Translations under genes and position numbers: made by a program
Source: DAMCAP01 sp032059445
GTDB taxonomy: Bacteria; Bacillota; Clostridia; Oscillospirales; Ruminococcaceae
Direction of reading: 5' to 3'
DNA length: 21,740 bases
Assembly (NCBI GenBank): GCA_032059445.1
Contig: DAMCAP010000033.1
Location: 1-21,740, forward strand
Shown here: in pieces, positions 15,240-21,740 of the stretch
How the letters are laid out: each line of letters begins with the position of its first letter
How positions within the stretch are numbered: position 1 is the first letter of the stretch
Notes under the pieces: model-generated
What the model saw: only the letters and a program-made list of their open reading frames with translations
What the model was told of the DNA's origin: nothing
Database searches by the model: none

Positions 15240-17390
15240 ATGAAACGATTTAATTGGGATAATAAATCCATCGTATTTCGGCTTACATTCATGACCGTTA
15301 TTATCGTCATTGGGCAGGCTGCCCTCTTATCGTTGTTTTTGATACTGGGCGGTGTGCTGAGCCAAGCTGAGCAAAACGCCTACCAGTCATTTTCGGATAA
15401 AGTAAACACGCGCAAAAGCTACTTGCAAAATGAGATAAAATACAACTGGACAAATCTAAGCTCCCATACACAGCAGATTTCTGACCTTTATAGCGACGAT
15501 AAGGACCCCGACCAGTTTTTAGAGGATATTAGCACCTCTTTGATATCCATGTTACGATCCACGCAAGCTACCGGAGCATTTGTGATTCTTAATGACTCTT
15601 CAAGCGAAAAGCCTGCATTATACATCAGAGACTATGACCCAAATCTCAACGATTATGGCAAGAGTGACCTTTATTTGGTGTATGGCCCCTCAAATCTTGC
15701 CAATGACCATCAGATTCCTCTGGATCAGACGTGGAAATATCGCATCGACCTCGATACCATACCTTCCGCATTTTATGAGAAGCCTTTTAGTAAAGCATCC
15801 CTCTCGACAGATGCAAGCCTTTTGGGTTATTGGAGCCTCCCCTTTAAACTGGCTCCTGAAGATATCTCTATTATTACCTATTCAATACCGCTATTAGACA
15901 AGCACAATCAAGTCATCGGTGTTATCGGTGTTGAGATTTCGGAGCAGCACCTATCAAAATTCTTACCTGCTACCGATCTGCAAAATAAAGATGCGTATGG
16001 TTATATGCTGGGCTTCCGCCCGCCAAATGATGATAAAGTCAAGGCAATTGTACTGACAAAATCTATCCAAAAAAGATTTGTGGAGAAAAATGATTATCTT
16101 GACTACTCCATCATTGATCCACAAAATTCTATATATCTTCTAAAAAACGAACACACTAAGCTGTATCTTGCCGTTGAAGACTTAGGGCTGTATAGTATCA
16201 ATACGCCTTTTCAAGACAACCGTTGGTATCTCATCGGGATTATGAATGAAAATGTTTTGCTCAGCTATGTATTGCGGATTAAGAGCATCCTCCTTGTTTC
16301 TTTTATAGCATCTGTTTTAATTGGTGTAGTTGTTGGTTATCTCAGTAGTTATGTGCTTACCAAGCCCATTACCGAGATTGCCCAGAAGGTAAAAGAAACA
16401 AACTATGACAATGCAATTGAGCTCCAACATACCGGGCTGTCAGAAGTAGACAAAATGCTAGATATCATACAGTCGACCAGCAACATGCTGCTGGAGGCCT
16501 CTGGCAACATGTCAAGGATCATCGAGATGGTCGGCTTGCCCTTAGGTGTATTTGAATACAGAGATCAGAGTGATGAGGTCTTTATCACCGATCAAATACC
16601 AAGATTATTATCTTTAAATGATCCTGAAGCCTCTAATATCATCAAAAACAAACCCATGTTTAAAGCTCTGATCCAAAATCTGCTCAGTAAGCCGGAAGAC
16701 GGTGAAGAAGATATTTATATCGTTGATCAAGCACCTCCAAAATGGCTCAAGATTAAGCAAACCTATAACGACAGCTCGACCATCGGCGTAATTATCGATA
16801 TGACCGATGAAATGGTAGAAAAACGAAAAATCCTCATAGATAGAGATCTCGACTCCCTAACAGGCATCTATAACAGAAAGGCCATGCAAACCCAGATGGA
16901 GGAAGCACTAGAAAAACGTGATCAGAAACTAAATACCGCCATGATTATGTTTGACTTAGACAATCTTAAGGCTATTAATGATGCCTATGGTCACAAATGG
17001 GGAGATATCTATATCAAGCAAGCCGTCAGGTATCTGTCGGAAATTTGTCAGGAGCATCAGATCTTAGGCAGAAGATCGGGTGACGAATTTACCATTTTGC
17101 TCTACAACTGCTCCACGAAAGATGACGTAAGGAAATGCCTGGACAAGTTTTATCGAGATCTATCTTACAATCAGATCACATATCCAGATGGGAAGAAGAA
17201 GCCTGTATCAATTTCTGCCGGTCTAATATGGATTGACAGCTCTGCCAGCACCTTTGATGAATACCTGCAACAAGCAGATGAACTTCTTTATGAAGCTAAG
17301 CGGTATAAAAAAGGTTGTTACTTCGAAGCCACTGCAAAAGAGCTAGTAAGTCATACAAAACTTTTACACACGAAAAAGCACCGAGGATAG
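15240..17390 (+). CDS. Membrane diguanylate cyclase with extracellular Cache-like sensor
   Basis: A 716-residue sensor predicted to make cyclic di-GMP from GTP. TM1 is at about 11-38, followed by a roughly 305-residue extracellular Cache-like region ending in WYLIGIMNENVLL (329-341). TM2 is at 347-371, then a HAMP-like linker at 372-425, a PAS-like region at 425-525 and a GGDEF domain at 535-697. In the last, DSLTGIYNRKAM (538-549) and FDLDNLKAINDAYGHKWGD (571-589) are intact. The signature is SGDEF at 613-617, Ser replacing the first Gly while the key Gly-Asp-Glu-Phe is kept. The RxxD inhibitory site is absent (QEHQ in that place). The ATG lies 17 nt after the lipoprotein stop with AGGGG about 8 nt upstream. 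The terminator overlaps its stop codon. Activity is likely but not certain because of the variant motif. Confidence 0.9.
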   Translation: MKRFNWDNKSIVFRLTFMTVIIVIGQAALLSLFLILGGVLSQAEQNAYQSFSDKVNTRKSYLQNEIKYNWTNLSSHTQQISDLYSDDKDPDQFLEDISTSLISMLRSTQATGAFVILNDSSSEKPALYIRDYDPNLNDYGKSDLYLVYGPSNLANDHQIPLDQTWKYRIDLDTIPSAFYEKPFSKASLSTDASLLGYWSLPFKLAPEDISIITYSIPLLDKHNQVIGVIGVEISEQHLSKFLPATDLQNKDAYGYMLGFRPPNDDKVKAIVLTKSIQKRFVEKNDYLDYSIIDPQNSIYLLKNEHTKLYLAVEDLGLYSINTPFQDNRWYLIGIMNENVLLSYVLRIKSILLVSFIASVLIGVVVGYLSSYVLTKPITEIAQKVKETNYDNAIELQHTGLSEVDKMLDIIQSTSNMLLEASGNMSRIIEMVGLPLGVFEYRDQSDEVFITDQIPRLLSLNDPEASNIIKNKPMFKALIQNLLSKPEDGEEDIYIVDQAPPKWLKIKQTYNDSSTIGVIIDMTDEMVEKRKILIDRDLDSLTGIYNRKAMQTQMEEALEKRDQKLNTAMIMFDLDNLKAINDAYGHKWGDIYIKQAVRYLSEICQEHQILGRRSGDEFTILLYNCSTKDDVRKCLDKFYRDLSYNQITYPDGKKKPVSISAGLIWIDSSASTFDEYLQQADELLYEAKRYKKGCYFEATAKELVSHTKLLHTKKHRG

Positions 17391-17404
17391 CTCTCGGTGC
17401 TTTT
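17374..17404. terminator. Terminator overlapping the cyclase stop codon, usable in both directions
   Basis: A perfect 12-bp stem (AAAAGCACCGAG paired with CTCGGTGCTTTT) with a 7-nt loop contains the TAG stop. It ends in T4 on the plus strand and T5 on the minus strand. It can therefore end the cyclase operon and also catch transcripts of the convergent gene ending at 17534. Confidence 0.85.
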
Positions 17405-17481
17405 AATTTGCCTAGATATTGTTAAGTAAACTAGAGGTTACTAGAAAGATGCAAGATACAACCTTAAGAGTACAGGATTAA

Positions 17482-17519
17482 GCTAAGTGTTTAGATTATC
17501 ATTTGGCTGTACACTTAGC
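17482..17519. repeat. Inverted repeat downstream of the unknown 212-residue gene
   Basis: Perfect 9-nt arms (GCTAAGTGT and ACACTTAGC) are separated by 20 nt, 15 nt past the stop of the minus-strand gene. There is no T run, so it is not a classical terminator; it could be a weak one or an mRNA 3'-end stem. Confidence 0.45.
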
Positions 17520-17533
17520 CTATACATTATTTC

Positions 17534-18172
17534 TTAGAGCAGCCAACAGGTACCATCCGGCATGTCATAAAGGATGCCAGAAAAATGCTCAATAATCTCA
17601 CCTGTATATACACTTCTTAGGTATATTTCTTCATGGTAGTCGAGATTCTCATACCACCTAGAGAAAAACAGCTTATCGCCCTCTCTACACACCAAGCTTT
17701 CTTTATCATCTACGACAAATGACGCACGCTCAGGCCAAATCAACTGGAATTCTCCATTTGCACCATGTCGATATAAAGTTAGGGGTGAAGTGCATAGATG
17801 CATATTATAACAGTCCGACACACATGATAGCGGCAGCTTTACTATGCACGTCAGCGAGTGGTCATCATCCTTAAAACGAAAAATAACTATTTCTTTTGTA
17901 TCAAAATCTACTGCTAAGATCGCAATCCCATCATGAGTCCACACAGGGCGCTGGATGTATACATTTTTCTTCTGCTCAAATGGCATATGCACTTTACCGT
18001 CAGGGTAATGGATTAGATACAGTATTGTACCTTCAAACTCTTGCCCATTGGCAAGCATTTCTTCCGCTTCGTATATATCCCCTGTCCATCTAGCAGAAAA
18101 ATACCAGTCATTTGTACCACGCACTTTATCTAAGGGCATACTGGCTAGACCTTCAATTTTTTTAATCTTCAT
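17534..18172 (-). CDS. Hypothetical protein, 212 residues
   Basis: I do not recognise a family. The start at the ATG at 18172 is supported by GGAG 7 nt upstream; the frame is open to 18217 without a better site. The protein has no signal peptide or membrane segment. It is rich in beta-prone aromatic stretches such as PVWTHDGIAILAVDFDTKEI and ends with GTCWLL. Its repeated pattern of a short strand, an acidic turn and an aromatic strand suggests a small beta-propeller-like or all-beta fold; this is inference from sequence texture only. It is a single gene lying between two bidirectional hairpins, with no operon partner to suggest a role. Confidence 0.75.
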   Translation of the reverse strand: MKIKKIEGLASMPLDKVRGTNDWYFSARWTGDIYEAEEMLANGQEFEGTILYLIHYPDGKVHMPFEQKKNVYIQRPVWTHDGIAILAVDFDTKEIVIFRFKDDDHSLTCIVKLPLSCVSDCYNMHLCTSPLTLYRHGANGEFQLIWPERASFVVDDKESLVCREGDKLFFSRWYENLDYHEEIYLRSVYTGEIIEHFSGILYDMPDGTCWLL

Positions 18173-18243
18173 TCTCAATCTCCAAAATACTGCAAGGCTA
18201 CACAAAGTTAGTACCAAGCTTAAATCAGCATTGCACGCAGATC

Positions 18244-18276
18244 AAAAGGCATCAAGATTTTAGTCTGATGCCTTTT
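18244..18276. terminator. Terminator after the methyltransferase gene
   Basis: A perfect 11-bp stem (AAAAGGCATCA paired with TGATGCCTTTT) with an 11-nt loop lies 12 nt past the methyltransferase stop. Each strand ends in T4. Confidence 0.75.
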
Positions 18277-18288
18277 GTACTGTTAATC

Positions 18289-19028
18289 TTATTTCTTCTT
18301 AGCAGAGATTATCAACATCATTGGTCTGCGCAGCTCATCTTTCATTCCCGTTACGGTCTGTAGCATGTGTGTTGATGGTTGTGGTTCCACTACACCGGTA
18401 ATCTCAAAACCACCTACAATCAGGCCATTTAGATAAGTTGTTAGCGTTTTATGGTATTTGATTACGCTTTCACCTAGGAAGCTAGCATCTCGTTTCTCTT
18501 CAAAAAAGTAGTTATCGACAGGGAAATGCAGCTTGTTTCCATCCTCATCGTAGTACCAATCCTGATTGCCATAAGCGGTAAAAATCGGATGCTCCACAGA
18601 AAAAACGAAATCACCGCCAACCACAAGACAAGCAGATACCTTCTCCACTATCTTCTCAAAGGATGCAATATAGTGAAAAGCAAGGGAACTTATGACTATA
18701 TCAAAAGAATTCGGCTCAAAATCAATCTCCTCTATAGGCATGTGGATGTAGTTGATCTTGCTATCTGTCTTTTCTTTTGCTACATTGNNNNNNNNNNCAT
18801 ATTTTCTGAAATATCCACCCCAGTGACAGCGATCGCACCGTGCTCTATAGCATACTGACAATGCCAGCCAAAACCACAACCTAAGTCTAATACCCTTTTA
18901 TTTTGAAACACTGGCAACATAGATTCAATGGTCTTCCATTCCCCTGCACCCACCAGCCCTTTTGTAGACCGATCCATCCTACTATATTTTTCAAAAAATT
19001 TCTCGTCATCGTATTTATTTTGTTTCAT
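18289..19028 (-). CDS. Class I SAM-dependent methyltransferase, interrupted by an assembly gap
   Basis: About 243 residues of the UbiE/Methyltransf_11 type. The SAM-binding glycine motif DLGCGFGWHC is at 48-57, motif II is GVDISENM ending at residue 77, and SFDIVISSLAFHYI is the post-motif (Asp of motif II-III region). Ten Ns (18788-18797) put the two halves in different frames. The frames rejoin if the true gap is 2, 5, 8 or 11 bases. Family pattern (M-x-x-VAKEK) favours a very short gap, so this is an assembly artefact, not a pseudogene. The ATG at 19028 has GGGAG 7 nt upstream; the frame is open to 19082. The substrate is unknown; small molecules are typical for this group. The ribosome binding site lies within a hairpin. 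Confidence 0.85.
18788..18797. other. Assembly gap of 10 N inside the methyltransferase gene
   Basis: Ten N bases. The flanking frames do not join across exactly 10 bases; a length of 2 modulo 3 is required. Confidence 0.9.
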
Positions 19029-19037
19029 TTTATTTCT

Positions 19038-19073
19038 CCCATACAAATTAGTTTTCACATGTGTTTGTATGGG
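19038..19073 (-). promoter_or_regulatory. Hairpin that can hide the methyltransferase ribosome binding site
   Basis: Perfect 10-nt arms (CCCATACAAA and TTTGTATGGG) enclose a 16-nt loop that itself contains the palindrome CACATGTG. On the minus-strand mRNA the 3' arm includes GGG of the GGGAG Shine-Dalgarno, ending 9 nt before the ATG at 19028. Such a fold could block translation initiation; a regulator is not evident. The palindrome could alternatively be a DNA operator. Confidence 0.5.
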
Positions 19074-19160
19074 CATCTGCAATCTTTTGTCCGATAATCA
19101 CTTTTGTCACATCCCTCTGCTACTGTTTGCATCCATGCGTGCAGATTTTTATTGCCTGCC

Positions 19161-19556
19161 CTACTTACTATCTGATTGTGATTCTTTTGCAAATACACCC
19201 ACATCCTCAATTACTTGACGCAGTTCTATTTGCCCTTCACCATGCCCTTGTGGGTCAGGCATCTTCTTTGCCCACTCGATGGCTTCTTCTCTGGACTTTA
19301 CATTAATAAGAATGAACCCAGCAACCAGATCATTTGATCCGTCAAATGGCCCCTCCGTAATTACCGGCTCTTCACCCGGGTGGGGATATGAAACACGAAT
19401 CCCATTTGAGCTTGGATAAAGCCCCTTAGCCATAACCCGTACCCCTGCCTTAACTAACTCCTCGTTATACTTGCCCATGGCTGCATTGAGCTCTTGGCTC
19501 GGGAGAAGTCCACGCTCCGATCTCTTTGAGGCTTTGACGAGTAGAATAAACAGCAT
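19161..19556 (-). CDS. YCII-related (DGPF-type) small protein
   Basis: A 131-residue protein of the YCII-related family (PF03795, DGPFAETKE-like), with a ferredoxin-like dimeric alpha/beta fold. Visible features are an N-terminal FILLVKA strand, EGPFDG (68-73) as the signature, and the GFILINVKSREEAIEWAKKM strand-helix unit that follows. The ATG at 19556 has AAGGAG 8 nt upstream. Members are often found with sigma factors or small-molecule enzymes but their function is mostly undefined, so none is assigned. The methyltransferase lies 132 nt downstream on the same strand and might share a transcript, though the hairpin between them suggests separate control. Confidence 0.85.
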   Translation of the reverse strand: MLFILLVKASKRSERGLLPSQELNAAMGKYNEELVKAGVRVMAKGLYPSSNGIRVSYPHPGEEPVITEGPFDGSNDLVAGFILINVKSREEAIEWAKKMPDPQGHGEGQIELRQVIEDVGVFAKESQSDSK

Positions 19557-19667
19557 ACAACTTTCTCCTTTTTTTCGTATTTCTTAGTATCTCAGCATGA
19601 CCCCATGATCAAGATATAATTTAGAGGGCTTAGAGACAAACGGTGCATAACGGCTATCATCTTGTCT

Positions 19668-20696
19668 TTAGTCTGGATACAGCGCTTTTGATCTGCTGAT
19701 ACCTGGGTTGTTAAAGTTCGCCCACGTAAAATTGCTGTCAATGCATCTAACCATTCTATATGATACTGGCCTAAAACCGCATTTGGGCCAAAATGTAGAA
19801 GAGGTAAGATTGGTGATTCTCCAATCTATTATAATGTTCTTATATCCCTTTTCTTTTATAAATCTTATACCTTCATTCATCAGTTTTTTGCCAACACCAC
19901 TTCTCATTTGGGAAGGATAAATCCCCGCAATACTTAACTCTACCCCATCGTCAGGTACCATTAAGCCCGAAGAGATATGCTCATATACCTGAAATCCTAA
20001 CTCCTGCCCATCTTGCTCCGCAATAAAAATCATTGAGTCATCATCCTCAACTATCCTTTTGTACCCATCCTTTATCTGCTTTACAACTTCGGGTAAGACA
20101 GGCTCAAATACAGGTGCTAGATTTTGATGAGAATAGATGATGCTCGACATTCTCCCCATTGCTTCACTGTCCATTTTATTGGCAAGTCTAACATCTGCAT
20201 CAGATACATTTTCAAAAGGCTTATAGTCTTCAATGTTCATGATCCCATGTACTTGCTGGATAAAAAAGCTCAATTGCAGGAAGGCCTCATAGTATACTTG
20301 ATTTCCAAGAGGTATCAAAATGTAGTGGTTAAAGCAACCTTGCTCAAGCCACAGAATGGAAACCTCTGCATAGAGATTTCTTATCAGCTCTAAAGACTGA
20401 TCCTTCCTTATTGCAACTCCCTCATAAGGCACCCAGATATGCCTGCCTCTATCTGTATCAATTTGTATCTTTCCTATGATATAACCTACCAATTCATCAT
20501 TAACAAATGCACCCATCCCAATGACTTTACTAGTAAGGAGCAATTTATTAAGTAAATCCGAGATATGTTTTGTATTGAGGCAGCTGTTTTTTAGAAGTGA
20601 AAATGCCTTACTCTCAAGATTTTGCCTATAGATCAACAGATCAACCATTGCAGGTACATCATCAATCTCAATCGGCCTGAAATCCTGTGTTTTCAT
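19668..20696 (-). CDS. GNAT acetyltransferase with two tandem domains
   Basis: A 342-residue protein. The C-terminal half (about 170-320) is a clear GNAT domain with the acetyl-CoA-binding loop QMRSGVGKKLM around 263-273 and the conserved CGF near 306. The N-terminal half (about 1-155) is a second, more diverged GNAT-like domain with GYIIGKI (71-77) but no clean pyrophosphate loop, so probably only the C-terminal domain is catalytic. The ATG at 20696 has GGAGG 7 nt upstream. The acceptor substrate cannot be predicted. The gene stands alone, next to the recombinase remnant. Confidence 0.85.
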   Translation of the reverse strand: MKTQDFRPIEIDDVPAMVDLLIYRQNLESKAFSLLKNSCLNTKHISDLLNKLLLTSKVIGMGAFVNDELVGYIIGKIQIDTDRGRHIWVPYEGVAIRKDQSLELIRNLYAEVSILWLEQGCFNHYILIPLGNQVYYEAFLQLSFFIQQVHGIMNIEDYKPFENVSDADVRLANKMDSEAMGRMSSIIYSHQNLAPVFEPVLPEVVKQIKDGYKRIVEDDDSMIFIAEQDGQELGFQVYEHISSGLMVPDDGVELSIAGIYPSQMRSGVGKKLMNEGIRFIKEKGYKNIIIDWRITNLTSSTFWPKCGFRPVSYRMVRCIDSNFTWANFNNPGISRSKALYPD

Positions 20697-20729
20697 TTCT
20701 ATTCCTCCATGTTGAGTTTACATTATTTC

Positions 20730-20834
20730 TCATACTTCAGCCAAACTTCTAAGAATTAACTCTTCTTGTACTTACATAGAAATTTCATCTGCATTAATGG
20801 CTTGATGGTTATTCTCAACATAATACTGCGGTAC
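20730..20834 (-). pseudogene. Remnant of a large serine recombinase
   Basis: In one minus-strand frame, 35 codons read VPQYYVENNHQAI, seven more residues, an in-frame TAA, then VQEELILRSLAEV and a TGA. The pattern [VP]QYYVENNHEAI followed about eight residues later by VQEEL is the hallmark of the segment between the recombinase domain and the zinc-ribbon region of large serine recombinases of Firmicutes integrative elements (from memory of the family). The stop inside the motif and the absence of any catalytic domain show a decayed fragment. It fills the gap between the acetyltransferase and the surface protein. No attachment site is visible. Confidence 0.6.
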
Positions 20835-20879
20835 GATGACAAGAACGCACCTGTTTACTAAGAATAAAAATGATAACTA

Positions 20880-21740
20880 CTATTTAGAGAATTTGCGTTT
20901 GGCAATTATGAAGCTACCTGTCAAAGTTGCTGCTATAAAAGCAATGGCCGTCCATAACTTATAATTGTTGCCTAGATTTTGTTTATTTGGAGCTGTATTA
21001 GCACTGTTTGCAATTCTTAGTTGTTTTACAGACTTTTCAATTGTACCTTGTTTTTCTGTATCTTGAGATGTATTTGCTTCTTCTCCGCCTGTCTGGGGGT
21101 TGATGTGTTCTGCCTTCGCGGTGGCAGCCGTCTCCTTTACGATTACCGCACCTTTGATTGCAGTTGTGCTTACAACATAGTCAGAGCAGTGAGTAATAAC
21201 AAATTGCAGCCAGCCGTTTTCATCGGCTTCAACTTTAGATTGGATGAGCTCCAGTCTTTCTTTAACAGGATTATAGTAGTAGACATAGACTGGCTTCCTT
21301 GCGTATTTCTCTAGCTGGACGCGGATGATGGTTTCGCCTGGAAGATCACCCTCGTAGTTGAAGTGGAGATTGGTTGTGTCTGCCTCACCTGTTAATCTAT
21401 CGATTGCATCTTCATTCGGCGAATCGGTGCTGATTCTTGTATCAAACCAGATAACACCTGGCATATCGTTTTCAATGTTCTTGCCATCAAATATCCAGCT
21501 GTACCAGTCACCGTTAAGAGTGAGTGATTTCTCTTTGTTCTTCATCAAATCATACAAGAAAGCGGTTGCAATCTTGTAATCTTTAATGATACTGACAATG
21601 GCCTCTCCATTGGACTCTGCAAGCTTGTCATTGATTTGGGAAGATGTTGTCAGGTTAGGCTCGACATACTGTCTAAATTCTGATTCCGATGAACCATCGC
21701 TCGGCTTGTCGGAACCTCCCTGTTGCACCAAGGCTTTGAT
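20880..21740 (-). CDS. C-terminal part of a membrane-anchored surface protein
   Basis: The frame is open through the right edge, so the N-terminus and most of the protein are missing; 286 residues are visible. Most of the fragment is a region ending with a beta-rich module (VYYYNPVKERLELI, then WLQFVITHCSDYVVSTTAI) of the kind found before the anchors of clostridial surface proteins. A polar, Ala/Thr/Gln-rich linker contains NPQTGG. The very end has a hydrophobic helix (about WTAIAFIAATLTGSFII) and the basic tail AKRKFSK, as in wall-anchored proteins. NPQTG resembles a sortase motif but is about 45 residues before the helix instead of adjacent, so simple membrane anchoring may be the case. 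Function unknown; adhesin or extracellular enzyme are options. Confidence 0.75.
   Translation of the reverse strand: MKALVQQGGSDKPSDGSSESEFRQYVEPNLTTSSQINDKLAESNGEAIVSIIKDYKIATAFLYDLMKNKEKSLTLNGDWYSWIFDGKNIENDMPGVIWFDTRISTDSPNEDAIDRLTGEADTTNLHFNYEGDLPGETIIRVQLEKYARKPVYVYYYNPVKERLELIQSKVEADENGWLQFVITHCSDYVVSTTAIKGAVIVKETAATAKAEHINPQTGGEEANTSQDTEKQGTIEKSVKQLRIANSANTAPNKQNLGNNYKLWTAIAFIAATLTGSFIIAKRKFSK

Noticed and set aside
1..21740. CRISPR arrays, tRNA or rRNA genes, intact insertion sequences
   Set aside because: I saw no regularly spaced repeats, no cloverleaf-like sequence and no intact transposase. The only mobile-element trace is the recombinase scrap at 20730-20834.

Overview
The window looks like part of a chromosome of a low-to-medium GC, Gram-positive anaerobe, most likely class Clostridia. 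The evidence is AGGAGG-type ribosome binding sites, sigma-A promoters, a PucR-type regulator, a lipobox-bearing binding protein, a C-terminally membrane-anchored surface protein, and best matches to Firmicutes-type families. Three 10-N runs, each inside a gene, indicate a scaffolded draft or metagenome assembly. Family and genus cannot be settled from the sequence alone.

Region 1 (1-1938): the start of a multi-PAS sensory protein on the minus strand, cut by the left edge, followed by about 600 bp without a convincing gene. Region 2 (1939-13451) is the core: a purine/ureide-type catabolic locus. A minus-strand operon reads NCS2-like permease, ankyrin-TPR repeat protein, DUF2877 protein, FdrA, DUF1116 protein, and ends at a strong terminator. 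Adenine deaminase follows on the same strand but has its own near-consensus promoter. A PucR-family activator is divergent from the operon. Carbamate kinase converges on the regulator gene, sharing a bidirectional terminator with it. FdrA, DUF1116 and DUF2877 correspond to the E. coli FdrA/YlbE/YlbF set (AllF/AllG/AllH), reported as an oxamate carbamoyltransferase releasing carbamoyl phosphate. Carbamate kinase would turn that into ATP, ammonia and CO2. The inferred theme is import of a purine or ureide, deamination, and fermentative ATP gain from a carbamoyl group. No allantoin or oxalurate genes are visible, so the true carbamoyl donor is open.

Region 3 (13452-17404): a two-gene plus-strand unit encoding a lipoprotein solute-binding protein and a membrane diguanylate cyclase with an extracellular Cache-like domain. 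There is no ABC permease, which suggests ligand sensing that feeds c-di-GMP.

Region 4 (17405-21740): mostly independent minus-strand genes. These are an unknown 212-residue protein, a SAM-dependent methyltransferase whose ribosome binding site lies in a hairpin, a YCII/DGPF-family protein, a double-GNAT acetyltransferase, a decayed scrap of a large serine recombinase, and the C-terminal part of a surface protein that runs off the right edge.
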